Notes under the pieces: model-generated
Database searches by the model: none
What the model was told of the DNA's origin: nothing
What the model saw: only the letters and a program-made list of their open reading frames with translations
Position numbers and translations under genes: made by a program
Assembly: GCA_964421815.1 (NCBI GenBank)
Contig: CAYQYT010000009.1
Location: 1-64,000, forward strand
Direction of reading: 5' to 3'
Source of the DNA: DTU089 sp964421815
Lineage (GTDB): Bacteria; Bacillota; Clostridia; Oscillospirales; Acutalibacteraceae
DNA: 64,000 nucleotides
In this document: positions 34,791-42,688 of the stretch, one piece after another
How positions within the stretch are numbered: the first letter of the stretch is position 1
Layout: each line of letters starts with the position of its first letter

Positions 34791-36128
34791 TTAGTGCTTG
34801 CTCTTATCGTCACGCTCACGGATTACGAATCTTACGGGTGTACCCTCAAGTCCGTAAACCTCACGGATTTGATTTTCGATATATCGCTGATAACTGTAAT
34901 GGAACAACTCCGCATTATTAACAAAGCACACAAATGTGGGAGGTCTTGTGGAAGCCTGGGTCATATAATAAATTTTGAGACGTTTACCCTTGTCCGTGGG
35001 CGGTTGAACACGAAGTGTTGCCGCCGCAAGAATTTCATTAAGTTGACCTGTTTTAATACGCATTGAATTCTGGGTATCAACAAATTTAATAAGTTCATAA
35101 AGTCTTTCAAGACGCTGACCCGTTTTTGCGGAAATAAAAATAATTGGGGCATAGGACATAAAAGAAAAATCTTTCATTAGTTGCTTACGGTAGGAGTCCA
35201 TGGTCTTTCCGTCTTTTTCGTAAGCGTCCCACTTGTTAACGGCAATGATACATCCCTTGCCCTGTTCCAAGGCACGTCCTGCAACCTTGCTGTCCTGCTC
35301 CGTAAAGCCCTCAAGGGCATCAACCATAATAACACAGACATTGGCTCTTTCCACCGCCATATCCGTTCTCAGAACGCTGTATTTTTCAACCGCATCATCC
35401 ACCTTTGACTTTCTTCGAAGTCCTGCGGTATCAATGAACATAAACTTTCCGTGTTCATTTTCAACAAAACTGTCCGTAGCGTCCCGGGTTGTTCCTGCGA
35501 TATCGGAAACAATCATTCTTTCCTCGCCGATGATTTTATTAACAAGGGAGGATTTACCCACGTTGGGTTTACCGATAAGTGCTACTTTAATATAATCGTC
35601 CTCGTCATTTTCTTCCGTAAGATATTCTTTTGGAAGATGCTTTAGAACCTCGTCAAGAAGATCCCCTGTTCCGTGACCGTGAACCGAAGATACGGGGAAG
35701 GGATCACCGAGACCCAGATTGTAAAATTCATAAAGTTCCGCAGGGGGCGCGCCCAATCCGTCGCATTTATTAACCGCAAGCACAACGGGTTTGCCGCTTT
35801 TTATAAGCATTGTTGCAACTTCTTCATCAGTTGCAACAACACCGTCACGAACATCGGTTACAAATATTATTACATTGGCACTGTCAATGGCAAGTTGTGC
35901 CTGACGGCGCATTTGGGAAAGTATTATATCGTTTGAATAAGGCTCGATACCGCCCGTATCAACAAGAAGCATATTGTGCCCCAGCCATTCGCAATCACCG
36001 AATAATCGGTCACGGGTAACACCGGGGGTATTATCAACAATTGCAAGTCTTGTACCCGTAAGTTTATTGAAAAGAGTTGACTTTCCCACATTGGGTCTGC
36101 CAACAATAGCAACAACCGGTCTTGCCAT
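34791..36128 (-). CDS. der: ribosome-associated GTPase Der (EngA)
   Basis: The 445-residue protein has two tandem GTPase domains: GRPNVGKSTLFNKL near the N terminus, and GKPNVGKSSLVNKI from about residue 185, each with DTxG and NKCD/NKWD motifs, then a KH-like C-terminal domain. It assembles the 50S subunit. The ribosome site GGAGGTGCATAAAT is clear. Two nucleotides separate it from the DUF512 gene, a frequent pairing in Firmicutes. Confidence 0.96.
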   Translation of the reverse strand: MARPVVAIVGRPNVGKSTLFNKLTGTRLAIVDNTPGVTRDRLFGDCEWLGHNMLLVDTGGIEPYSNDIILSQMRRQAQLAIDSANVIIFVTDVRDGVVATDEEVATMLIKSGKPVVLAVNKCDGLGAPPAELYEFYNLGLGDPFPVSSVHGHGTGDLLDEVLKHLPKEYLTEENDEDDYIKVALIGKPNVGKSSLVNKIIGEERMIVSDIAGTTRDATDSFVENEHGKFMFIDTAGLRRKSKVDDAVEKYSVLRTDMAVERANVCVIMVDALEGFTEQDSKVAGRALEQGKGCIIAVNKWDAYEKDGKTMDSYRKQLMKDFSFMSYAPIIFISAKTGQRLERLYELIKFVDTQNSMRIKTGQLNEILAAATLRVQPPTDKGKRLKIYYMTQASTRPPTFVCFVNNAELFHYSYQRYIENQIREVYGLEGTPVRFVIRERDDKSKH

Positions 36129-36130
36129 AT

Positions 36131-37444
36131 TTATGCACCTCCGTTTAAAATCATATCAAGAAATACTGCCCCGTCATTGGGAACGGGTGTAACTTTAACT
36201 CCCAAATCCTTTGAAAGTTCCTCGGGTGTAATATCATCCAAAAATCTGTCACCCTCATTCCTCAAAGAAACGCGGGGAATTAAAAGTTCGTCACCCAAAT
36301 CAACTTCATTCAATTGTTCCTTAAAATCCTTGCCTGTTAAGAGTCCCGCAACAGTAACAGTATCACCGAAAAAGTTATTCTTAATTTTAATAACATCAAT
36401 GTTTAAGCCTTGGAATTTTTCTTCGGCTTTTTTGCAAAGGTTTGAAATAAGTTTATATGCCGCGTATCCCGTTGCAACGGTTATTGTTCTGTCAACGGTT
36501 TGTTTTTCCGCTTCTTCCAAAGCCTCAAGGAACTCACTTTTAAGCAAAGCACACATTCCCACACCGTTATCAAGTTGGGAAAACTCATCATAATAATCCG
36601 CTTCGGGAAGTTCCCGTTCTGCCAAAAGATAGAATTCGTCGGAAGCATAAGCAAGTTTTCTGCCACCGTTATAAAAAGAGAAATGCGCATTGAATTCATC
36701 AATAATATTGATTACTTCCTCCGCCTCTTTCTTTGTGTAAGTCCGCAAGGGGTAAAGTCCGTCACGGAATTTTGTTAACCCCACGGGAACTGCGGCAATG
36801 CTTTTAACCGCGGGGGAATGTTTTGAAAGTTCTTCAAGTGAAAACCGCAATTCATCACCGTCATTGATGCCCGGGCAAAGGACGAGTTGGGTATTCATTT
36901 CAATATCATTGTCCGAAAACCTGTCAAGAATTTTAAGGGATTCCCCTGCGTGAGGGTTTTTCATCATTTCCACCCGAAGTTTCGGATTCATTGTGTGGAC
37001 GGAAATATTGACAGGTGAAATGTGCATATCAATAATTCGCTGAACTTCCCTCTCGCAAAGACCCGTTAAGGTAATATAGTTACCGAAAAGGAATGACATT
37101 CTTGAATCGTCATCCTTGAAATACAAAGTATCCCTCATACCCTCCGGCATTTGATCCACAAAGCAGAAAACGCACTTGTTTTTACAAGAGTGCTGCTTGT
37201 CCATAAGGTAGGTTCTGAATTCAAGTCCTATATCGGCAAATTCGTCACTTTTGCGAATATTCGTATTCAAGATTTCGCCGTTCCTTGAATATTCAATTTT
37301 AAGTTTACGGTTTTGAATATAGAATCGGTAATCTAAAACATCGTATATTTCACTACCGTTAATTTTCAGAAGTTCATCCCCGGCTAAAAGGCCTGCTTTC
37401 TCACCGTAGGAGTCGGAACACACTTTTTCAATTATAACAGACAC
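36131..37444 (-). CDS. DUF512 family radical-SAM-like protein
   Basis: The 437-residue protein has an N-terminal PDZ domain (about 1-60, GEKAGLLAGDELLKING), a radical-SAM-type CxxxCxxC segment (CKNKCVFCFVDQMP), and a C-terminal DUF512 domain. The start is GTG, 5 nt after GGTG. Members occur beside der throughout Firmicutes; the reaction is unknown. The 108-bp gap upstream carries the rpmF terminator. Confidence 0.86.
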   Translation of the reverse strand: MSVIIEKVCSDSYGEKAGLLAGDELLKINGSEIYDVLDYRFYIQNRKLKIEYSRNGEILNTNIRKSDEFADIGLEFRTYLMDKQHSCKNKCVFCFVDQMPEGMRDTLYFKDDDSRMSFLFGNYITLTGLCEREVQRIIDMHISPVNISVHTMNPKLRVEMMKNPHAGESLKILDRFSDNDIEMNTQLVLCPGINDGDELRFSLEELSKHSPAVKSIAAVPVGLTKFRDGLYPLRTYTKKEAEEVINIIDEFNAHFSFYNGGRKLAYASDEFYLLAERELPEADYYDEFSQLDNGVGMCALLKSEFLEALEEAEKQTVDRTITVATGYAAYKLISNLCKKAEEKFQGLNIDVIKIKNNFFGDTVTVAGLLTGKDFKEQLNEVDLGDELLIPRVSLRNEGDRFLDDITPEELSKDLGVKVTPVPNDGAVFLDMILNGGA

Positions 37445-37495
37445 TTTTTCACCGCCTTACTCCGTAACAGACAAATCTTCAATTACAGTCCAATA

Positions 37496-37521
37496 GGGCG
37501 GGGAGAAATTTCCCACCGCCC
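37496..37521 (-). terminator. hairpin downstream of rpmF
   Basis: GGGCGG-GGGAAATTTCTCCC-CGCCC folds as a strong stem between rpmF and the DUF512 gene. The following T-run is short, so it is a probable, perhaps partial, terminator. Confidence 0.55.
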
Positions 37522-37552
37522 TTTAAATCCGGAACACTATTGCACTTACAGA

Positions 37553-37735
37553 TTATTCTGCGATTTCGATAACCTGCTTGCCGTTGTAGTAGCCGCATGC
37601 TGTACAAACTCTGTGAGGTCTTTTGAACTCACCGCATTTGGGGCACTTAACAAGTGCTGCTGCGTTCATTTTCCAAACGTTGGATCTTCTTTTGTCGCGT
37701 CTTGCTTTAGAAACTCTTCTCTTAGGTACTGCCAT
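37553..37735 (-). CDS. rpmF: 50S ribosomal protein L32
   Basis: The 60-residue protein begins MAVPKRRVSKARRDKRRSNV and contains two CxxC pairs (CPKCGE and CTACGYY), the zinc-binding L32 form. AGGAGG is upstream. It follows yceD by 32 nt, the standard yceD-rpmF arrangement. Confidence 0.97.
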   Translation of the reverse strand: MAVPKRRVSKARRDKRRSNVWKMNAAALVKCPKCGEFKRPHRVCTACGYYNGKQVIEIAE

Positions 37736-37767
37736 CAGTACTACCTCCTATAAGATTTTAAAATTAC

Positions 37768-38262
37768 TTATTCATCCAAAAGTTGTAAAAGCGCTTCCAT
37801 TCGCGGGTCGATTGGGGCTTTACAGTCACATTTGGTTTTGTTAAGGTTATTGCCGCATATGGGGCAAAGTCCCTTACAATCATCGTTGCAAAGGTATTTG
37901 GTGGGAAGCGCGAGATTAACATCTTCCTCAACAAGTTCGTCAAGGTTAAGTCGCATATTGGGCACCTCGAGGAAATCGTCATTGTCTCCGCTTTCAAGGG
38001 CAACAACGAGAGTATGCTCAACAGGGAATGAAAAATGCGAAATTACATTCTCCGCACAACGATCGCATGGTGCTTCGTATTTAAGTGCGGCACTTGCCTT
38101 GAGATTAACGATTCCTGCCTTGTTTTCAACATAGCCGGAAACCTTTACCGGCTCCGTAACGGGTGCAACTCCCGAAACGATTATTCCCGACAAGGAAAGT
38201 TCGTAGTCAAAGGGAATCTTCAACCCGTCGGTATTAAAAACAGATTCAAGTTCGATAATCAT
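37768..38262 (-). CDS. YceD/DUF177 family protein
   Basis: The 164-residue protein shows the DUF177 pattern, including VEEDVNLALPTKYLCNDDCKGLCPICG, with several cysteines near the C terminus. Members have been linked to 23S rRNA accumulation, but the function is not settled. It precedes rpmF, and a consensus promoter lies just upstream at 38290-38318. Confidence 0.92.
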   Translation of the reverse strand: MIIELESVFNTDGLKIPFDYELSLSGIIVSGVAPVTEPVKVSGYVENKAGIVNLKASAALKYEAPCDRCAENVISHFSFPVEHTLVVALESGDNDDFLEVPNMRLNLDELVEEDVNLALPTKYLCNDDCKGLCPICGNNLNKTKCDCKAPIDPRMEALLQLLDE

Positions 38263-38289
38263 ATACTATACCTCTCAACATACCCGAAT

Positions 38290-38318
38290 ATTATATTATC
38301 TAAATCCTGTTTTGTCAA
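38290..38318 (-). promoter_or_regulatory. consensus sigma-A promoter for yceD-rpmF
   Basis: TTGACA, 17-bp spacer, TATAAT: both boxes are perfect matches on the minus strand. Confidence 0.9.
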
Positions 38319-38329
38319 TAAGAAAACAT

Positions 38330-38357
38330 AAAAAAATCCCCTCTTTTGCAGAGGGGA
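38330..38357 (-). terminator. intrinsic terminator of the P-loop gene
   Basis: CCCCTCT pairs with AGAGGGG, followed on the minus strand by ATTTTTTT. Confidence 0.85.
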
Positions 38358-38368
38358 CGTAAAAATCA

Positions 38369-38785
38369 TCAGATTTTTTGTGCTGACTCGAAAAGAGCTG
38401 CAGGAAGTTTTGACTCGTCTTCGGAAACCGTGAACACAATATCAACATCGTTTTCTGCAGAAACCTTGCTGAGCTTGTTAATAAGAACTGCAAAAGCGTC
38501 ATAATCTCTGCCCACAATTTTGAATGTTGCATCAACAAAAATTTCTGTAATGTCGTGGTCCTGAGCAACGATGCCGCAAACCATACCATAGAAAGCGTCA
38601 CAACCCTCAACACCGAATCTTTCGGTTTCGATAAGTCTTGCTTTGTGAGTTACTTCGTAAGTAAGTAAGGGAGATTTTTCAATGCAAACCACTGTTCCGT
38701 TTGAATTGTCAACCGCTTCGTTAATGAGGTTGATAAGTCTTTTTGTTTTACCGGAACCCTTGTTGCCTATAATAAGTTTAATCAT
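38369..38785 (-). CDS. small P-loop protein, unknown function
   Basis: The 138-residue protein has a Walker A motif at the start (GNKGSGKTKRL) and a Walker B-like FVDATF segment at about residues 84-90. No partner domain is present and it is shorter than a standard kinase or ATPase; similar clostridial proteins are sometimes labelled twitching motility protein, which the sequence does not support. GGAGG is upstream. A weak TTCG-loop hairpin (38812-38828) separates it from pgi, and it may be expressed by read-through. Confidence 0.7.
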   Translation of the reverse strand: MIKLIIGNKGSGKTKRLINLINEAVDNSNGTVVCIEKSPLLTYEVTHKARLIETERFGVEGCDAFYGMVCGIVAQDHDITEIFVDATFKIVGRDYDAFAVLINKLSKVSAENDVDIVFTVSEDESKLPAALFESAQKI

Positions 38786-38869
38786 AATGATTTACCTCCG
38801 TTGTATATTCTCTCGCCCGAAGGCGAAATTAACTAAATTTTATGTACGCAAACCCTGAGATTTGCAGTT

Positions 38870-40201
38870 TTAAGAAAGTCTTGCTTCAAGAGCCTTCTTG
38901 TGTTCCTCGTATCCGGGTTTACCCAAAAGAGCGAACATATTTTTCTTGTAACTTTCAACACCGGGTTGATCGAAAGGATTGATTCCGAGAATGTAACCCG
39001 ACACGGCACAGGCTTTTTCCAAGAAATAAACCAGATATCCGAAATCGTATTCATTCATACCGCCCACTTCAAGAACCATATTGGGAACCTTTCCGTCCGT
39101 GTGAGCAAGAATTGTACCCAGGAAAGCCTTTTTGTTAACAAAGTCAACTGTTTTCCCTGCTACAAAATTGAAACCGTCTCCGTTTTCAGGATCAAGACCG
39201 ATTGTAAGTTCCTTTTTGGGCTTATCAAAGGTTACCACCGTTTCAAACATAACCCTTTCACCCTCCTGAACATATTGACCAAGGGAATGAAGGTCCGTTG
39301 AAAATACTGCGGACGAGGGATAAAGACCTTTACCGTCTTTGCCTTCGCTTTCGCCGTAAAGTTGTTTGAACCACTCGTTCATCATTGTGTAATCCGGTTC
39401 GTATGAAATCATCATTTCCACGGATTTGCCCTTGCGGTAGAGAATGTTTCTCATTGCGGCATATTTGTAACAGTCGTTTGTGTAAACATCGCCGTCTGCG
39501 AATTTTTCACGGGCATCCGCCGCACCCTGCATCATTGAATCAATGTCAATGCCTGCAACCGCAATGGGAAGAAGACCAACCGCTGTAAGAACGGAGTATC
39601 TGCCGCCCACATCGTCGGGGATAACAAAGGTTTCATAGCCTTCCCTGTCGGAAAGTTCTTTGAGAGTTCCCCTGGCCTTGTCGGTTGTGGCATATATTCT
39701 TTTTGCGGCTTCTTTTTTGCCGTATTTCTTCTCGAGCATTTCTTTAAATACTCTGAAAGCGATTGTGGGCTCCGTAGTAGTGCCCGATTTTGAAATAACA
39801 TTTACCGAAAAGTCCCTGCCCTCACAAAGAGCAACCGCCTCTGCAAGTGCCGAGGAGGAAAGAGTGTTTCCTGCAAAAATAATTTGGGGCTTTTCAATCA
39901 AGTTGCGATTTTGGGATTTACAAAATTCGATAGCCGCTCTGGCGCCTAAATAAGAACCTCCGATACCGATAACAACAAGAACATCGCTGTCGTTACGGAT
40001 TTTCTCTGAGGCTTTTTTTATTCTATTGAACTCATCCTTATCATAATCGACGGGTAAATCCACCCAGCCGAGAAAGTCGTTGCCCGCACCCGTGCGAGAA
40101 TCAAGAAGTTCAACCGCCGCCGCAACTTCGGGAGCAATTTCCCGGACATCGTTTTCATTAACAAAACCCTCAAGATAGTGTGTGTTGAGTTTTACTGACA
40201 A
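38870..40201 (-). CDS. pgi: glucose-6-phosphate isomerase
   Basis: Interconverts glucose-6-P and fructose-6-P in glycolysis. It carries VIGIGGSYLGARAA, VISKSGTTTEP and GGRYSVLTAVGLLP, the family signatures. An ATG exists at 40210, but it directly abuts AGGAG with no spacing; a TTG at 40201 lies 9 nt downstream of that site and is the better start (443 residues). The promoter is at 40278-40306 and a repeat-containing leader is between them. Confidence 0.93.
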   Translation of the reverse strand: MSVKLNTHYLEGFVNENDVREIAPEVAAAVELLDSRTGAGNDFLGWVDLPVDYDKDEFNRIKKASEKIRNDSDVLVVIGIGGSYLGARAAIEFCKSQNRNLIEKPQIIFAGNTLSSSALAEAVALCEGRDFSVNVISKSGTTTEPTIAFRVFKEMLEKKYGKKEAAKRIYATTDKARGTLKELSDREGYETFVIPDDVGGRYSVLTAVGLLPIAVAGIDIDSMMQGAADAREKFADGDVYTNDCYKYAAMRNILYRKGKSVEMMISYEPDYTMMNEWFKQLYGESEGKDGKGLYPSSAVFSTDLHSLGQYVQEGERVMFETVVTFDKPKKELTIGLDPENGDGFNFVAGKTVDFVNKKAFLGTILAHTDGKVPNMVLEVGGMNEYDFGYLVYFLEKACAVSGYILGINPFDQPGVESYKKNMFALLGKPGYEEHKKALEARLS

Positions 40202-40225
40202 ATGTTTCATCTCCTAAAAATTCAA

Positions 40226-40263
40226 CTATTGTTACCGTATATTGTTACCATAGCAAACAATAG
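40226..40263. repeat. direct and inverted repeats in the pgi leader
   Basis: TTGTTACC occurs twice (40229-40236 and 40242-40249), and CTATTGTT (40226-40233) is mirrored by AACAATAG (40256-40263). It lies just downstream of the predicted pgi start of transcription, so it could be an operator or a leader hairpin. Confidence 0.4.
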
Positions 40264-40277
40264 TATTATTTGCTAAT

Positions 40278-40306
40278 ATTCTACAATACAACGATACTTT
40301 TTTCAA
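40278..40306 (-). promoter_or_regulatory. sigma-A promoter for pgi
   Basis: TTGAAA, 17-bp spacer, TAGAAT on the minus strand. Confidence 0.65.
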
Positions 40307-40342
40307 TAGAATTTTAATAATTTTACAAAAAATTTCTTAATT

Positions 40343-40522
40343 TTATAATCTGTTAACGCAATATTCAATAATTATTTTCGGGTTTATTGCTCCATTTACC
40401 GAATACAGATTACTATTGCCCTTACTTATTACAGTAATGCTTGCCGCCACTACGGTTGTCAGCAACATGATTATAATGGCAAGAACCGTAAACACATTAA
40501 ACAATCGGTTAAATTCTCTCAT
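40343..40522 (-). CDS. small membrane protein coupled to spoIIP
   Basis: A 59-residue frame that starts with ATG at 40522, overlapping the spoIIP stop in an ATGA junction, with AAGGA about 9 nt upstream. The product begins MREFNRLFNVFTVLAIIIML and has one long hydrophobic helix (about residues 10-33), then a short hydrophilic tail. The overlap, ribosome site and coherent helix argue for a real gene in the gpr-spoIIP transcript. I do not recognise the family; a sporulation-time membrane role is inference from context. Confidence 0.6.
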   Translation of the reverse strand: MREFNRLFNVFTVLAIIIMLLTTVVAASITVISKGNSNLYSVNGAINPKIIIEYCVNRL

Positions 40523-41628
40523 TTTTCCAATTCCTTATCCAACATTTTTACTATACTTTTTCCCACAAGGGAAGCGGAATACACCGCCTCTTCCAAGGTA
40601 TTTGCATCGGTGCCGAATTCCAATAAAAGTGAGCAGGGTGTAACATCCATATTGTACTTTCTGTTGCAAAAGAAAATCGGGCGCATAAGTCCCTCATAGT
40701 TTTCCTCCACGGTGTTTTGCAAATGGACCGCAAAGGTCAGATTTTCTTTCCAGCCGGGGAAATCCTCTACCCCATCCCCCTCGCAACCGCTTATTATCAT
40801 AACCTGCGCCGCTTTTTTGCCGTTTATAACCGCCGTGGGTTTGCTCCTTGTTCCGCTATCGTAGTGAATGGCATCACGGTGCACGTCAAGGGTCAGCACA
40901 ATTGACGGGTATTCTTTTAGATATTTTTCAACACTTACAAGGGAGCGTGCATATGCACCGTTATAACTGCTGTCATAAACATTTGTGTCGTGTATAACTT
41001 TGTAGCCTGAATTTTCAAGTTCCTTTGCCAGCTCGTCCCCCACCCGCACCATATTTTTACGTGAATCTTTGGTACGCGAATTATACTGATTTGAATACCA
41101 CCCCTTGTCAAGAAGTTCGTACCCCTCGGTAGTATGGGTATGGTAAATCAGTACATACGGTTTGTCCTTTGTCACCGTTTTATAATCGGGTGATGTGTTC
41201 AAAAGCTTTTTAATGCTTATACTTTCGCTTGTCTTGTTGTTAACATCCACAATGCCGAAAGTAGTTGTAGTTGAGTTGGCTCCGAATTGCTGTTCCTTAA
41301 TATCTCCGCTTTTTTTGAAGCCCTTGTAAAGTTCTTCCGCCTCTTTCATAAGTTCCAGTATGTCATCGGGAGTCTGCGCCGCCTGTACGACACCGTAGCC
41401 ACCGCCCCCGAAGCCCAAAGGGGAAAAACTCTCCTCACTTTCTATTCCGAAAGCGTTATTGGCAGTCAAATCCGCACTTTGAAGTTCCTGTTTAAAGGAA
41501 CTGACTTTAGTTATTGCGCCCGCAATCTCCGCCCCCATAAAATCACCGCCATATACCGCGGAAAACACAAGGAACCCGCACACAGTCAAGCAAATAAGTT
41601 TATGGATAAAATAGTTTTTTCGCTTCAA
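40519..41628 (-). CDS. spoIIP: stage II sporulation protein P
   Basis: Cell-wall hydrolase (amidase and endopeptidase) that, with SpoIID and SpoIIM, thins septal peptidoglycan during engulfment. A TTG start at 41628, 7 nt after GGGAGG, gives 369 residues with an N-terminal membrane helix; the longer frame enters the gpr gene. The domain motifs IYHTHTTEGY, LDVHRDA and LLEFGTDANTLEEA are present. It lies 53 nt after gpr, a conserved clostridial pair. Confidence 0.93.
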   Translation of the reverse strand: MKRKNYFIHKLICLTVCGFLVFSAVYGGDFMGAEIAGAITKVSSFKQELQSADLTANNAFGIESEESFSPLGFGGGGYGVVQAAQTPDDILELMKEAEELYKGFKKSGDIKEQQFGANSTTTTFGIVDVNNKTSESISIKKLLNTSPDYKTVTKDKPYVLIYHTHTTEGYELLDKGWYSNQYNSRTKDSRKNMVRVGDELAKELENSGYKVIHDTNVYDSSYNGAYARSLVSVEKYLKEYPSIVLTLDVHRDAIHYDSGTRSKPTAVINGKKAAQVMIISGCEGDGVEDFPGWKENLTFAVHLQNTVEENYEGLMRPIFFCNRKYNMDVTPCSLLLEFGTDANTLEEAVYSASLVGKSIVKMLDKELEK

Positions 41629-41681
41629 CAAATCACCTCCCAATATAGAATATGAAAGGCATTTTGCCGATAGAATTAAAT

Positions 41682-42560
41682 CTACATAATACTGTACAAC
41701 TCCTTGGGGGAAAGTGTGGGTTGCAGGGCGCAATTTATGGCAAGTGCCAAAAGATAGGATGCATTTTTTATAAGCAAATCTATGTCTTTGGGAGCAACTA
41801 TCATCCCCTTCTTTTCCCCCGGCATCTTCTTATTAAAATTTTCGGAGGGAACTCCCGACAGTTCTGCCGCAAGGGATACCGCATCAACAACCGTGGGAAT
41901 ACCAATGGCAATTACGGGAACCCCCAAATAACTTTCGTCTATGCGTTTTCTTGTATTTCCTATTCCCGACCCGGGCGCAATACCCGTATCGGACATCTGC
42001 ACCGTTGTGCCGAGCCTTTTGACACTTCCTGCCGCCAAAGCATCAATAGTTATTACACACTGGGGCTTCACCGCCTGACAAATACTTTTTATATACTCCC
42101 CGGACTCTATGCCCGTTTCTCCCAATACACCCGCACACACCACCGCCACGGGTCTTAAATCCTCCGAAAAACCTGCGGCGCGCTGAAGCTCACCCTTTAT
42201 ATGCCTTGTGGCAAAAATATGCGAAGCGGTCATAGGGCCCAATGCATCGGAAGTAATACGTTCGTTCCCCACTCCCGCCACAAGCACGGTGCCATCGCCC
42301 CTTGGCAAAAGTTTTTTTATGCTCTTTGTGAGTGCGTCAAGCCGTCCGTCACTCACCGCCGCGTCATCGGAAAAAGCATTCATTTCAAGAGTAATATATT
42401 TTCCCACTCCCTTTCCCAACCGTTTTGCCGCGCTTTCGGTTTTTATTTCAATAACCGTGGTTTTGCACTCGTCGTTTTCCGACTCCGACACCTCGATTCC
42501 GCTAATATCTTCCTCAATCATCTCCCTGCGTTCAAGAGCAAGGTCCGTTCTGAAATCCAA
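41682..42560 (-). CDS. gpr: germination protease GPR
   Basis: Aspartic-type endoprotease that degrades small acid-soluble spore proteins at germination. The 292-residue zymogen starts MDFRTDLALERREM, containing the TDLAxE-type site at which the propeptide is removed. VAGVGNERITSDALGP and VITIDALAAGS are family hallmarks. The ribosome site GAGGTG is 9 nt upstream. A candidate sigma-G promoter is at 42577-42605. Confidence 0.95.
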   Translation of the reverse strand: MDFRTDLALERREMIEEDISGIEVSESENDECKTTVIEIKTESAAKRLGKGVGKYITLEMNAFSDDAAVSDGRLDALTKSIKKLLPRGDGTVLVAGVGNERITSDALGPMTASHIFATRHIKGELQRAAGFSEDLRPVAVVCAGVLGETGIESGEYIKSICQAVKPQCVITIDALAAGSVKRLGTTVQMSDTGIAPGSGIGNTRKRIDESYLGVPVIAIGIPTVVDAVSLAAELSGVPSENFNKKMPGEKKGMIVAPKDIDLLIKNASYLLALAINCALQPTLSPKELYSIM

Positions 42561-42576
42561 AAAATCACCTCAAAAA

Positions 42577-42605
42577 TATTATTGGTACACTTTTCCCGGC
42601 TATTC
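42577..42605 (-). promoter_or_regulatory. candidate sigma-F/sigma-G promoter for gpr-spoIIP
   Basis: GAATA, 17-bp spacer, AATAATA on the minus strand resembles the forespore -35 GnATA and -10 CATnnTA boxes at 6 of 7 -10 positions. gpr is a forespore gene in Bacillus. Confidence 0.4.
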
Positions 42606-42627
42606 ACAATAATATTTGGTGTAAATA

Positions 42628-42656
42628 TTGAAATAGAAATCATTATGTGCTAAAAT
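42628..42656 (+). promoter_or_regulatory. sigma-A promoter for ychF
   Basis: TTGAAA, 17-bp spacer, TAAAAT; the ATG is 33 nt downstream behind AAGGAAG. Confidence 0.65.
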
Positions 42657-42688
42657 ATTCCGCGATAATCTGAAAAGGAAGTTATTAT

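Noticed and set aside
38812..38828. A TTCG-loop hairpin after pgi as a full terminator
   Set aside because: The stem is 6 bp with no T-run; I treat it as a weak or non-functional hairpin.
40416..40643. A 75-codon plus-strand frame opposite spoIIP and the small coupled gene
   Set aside because: It is antisense to spoIIP and the small membrane gene, with no ribosome site.
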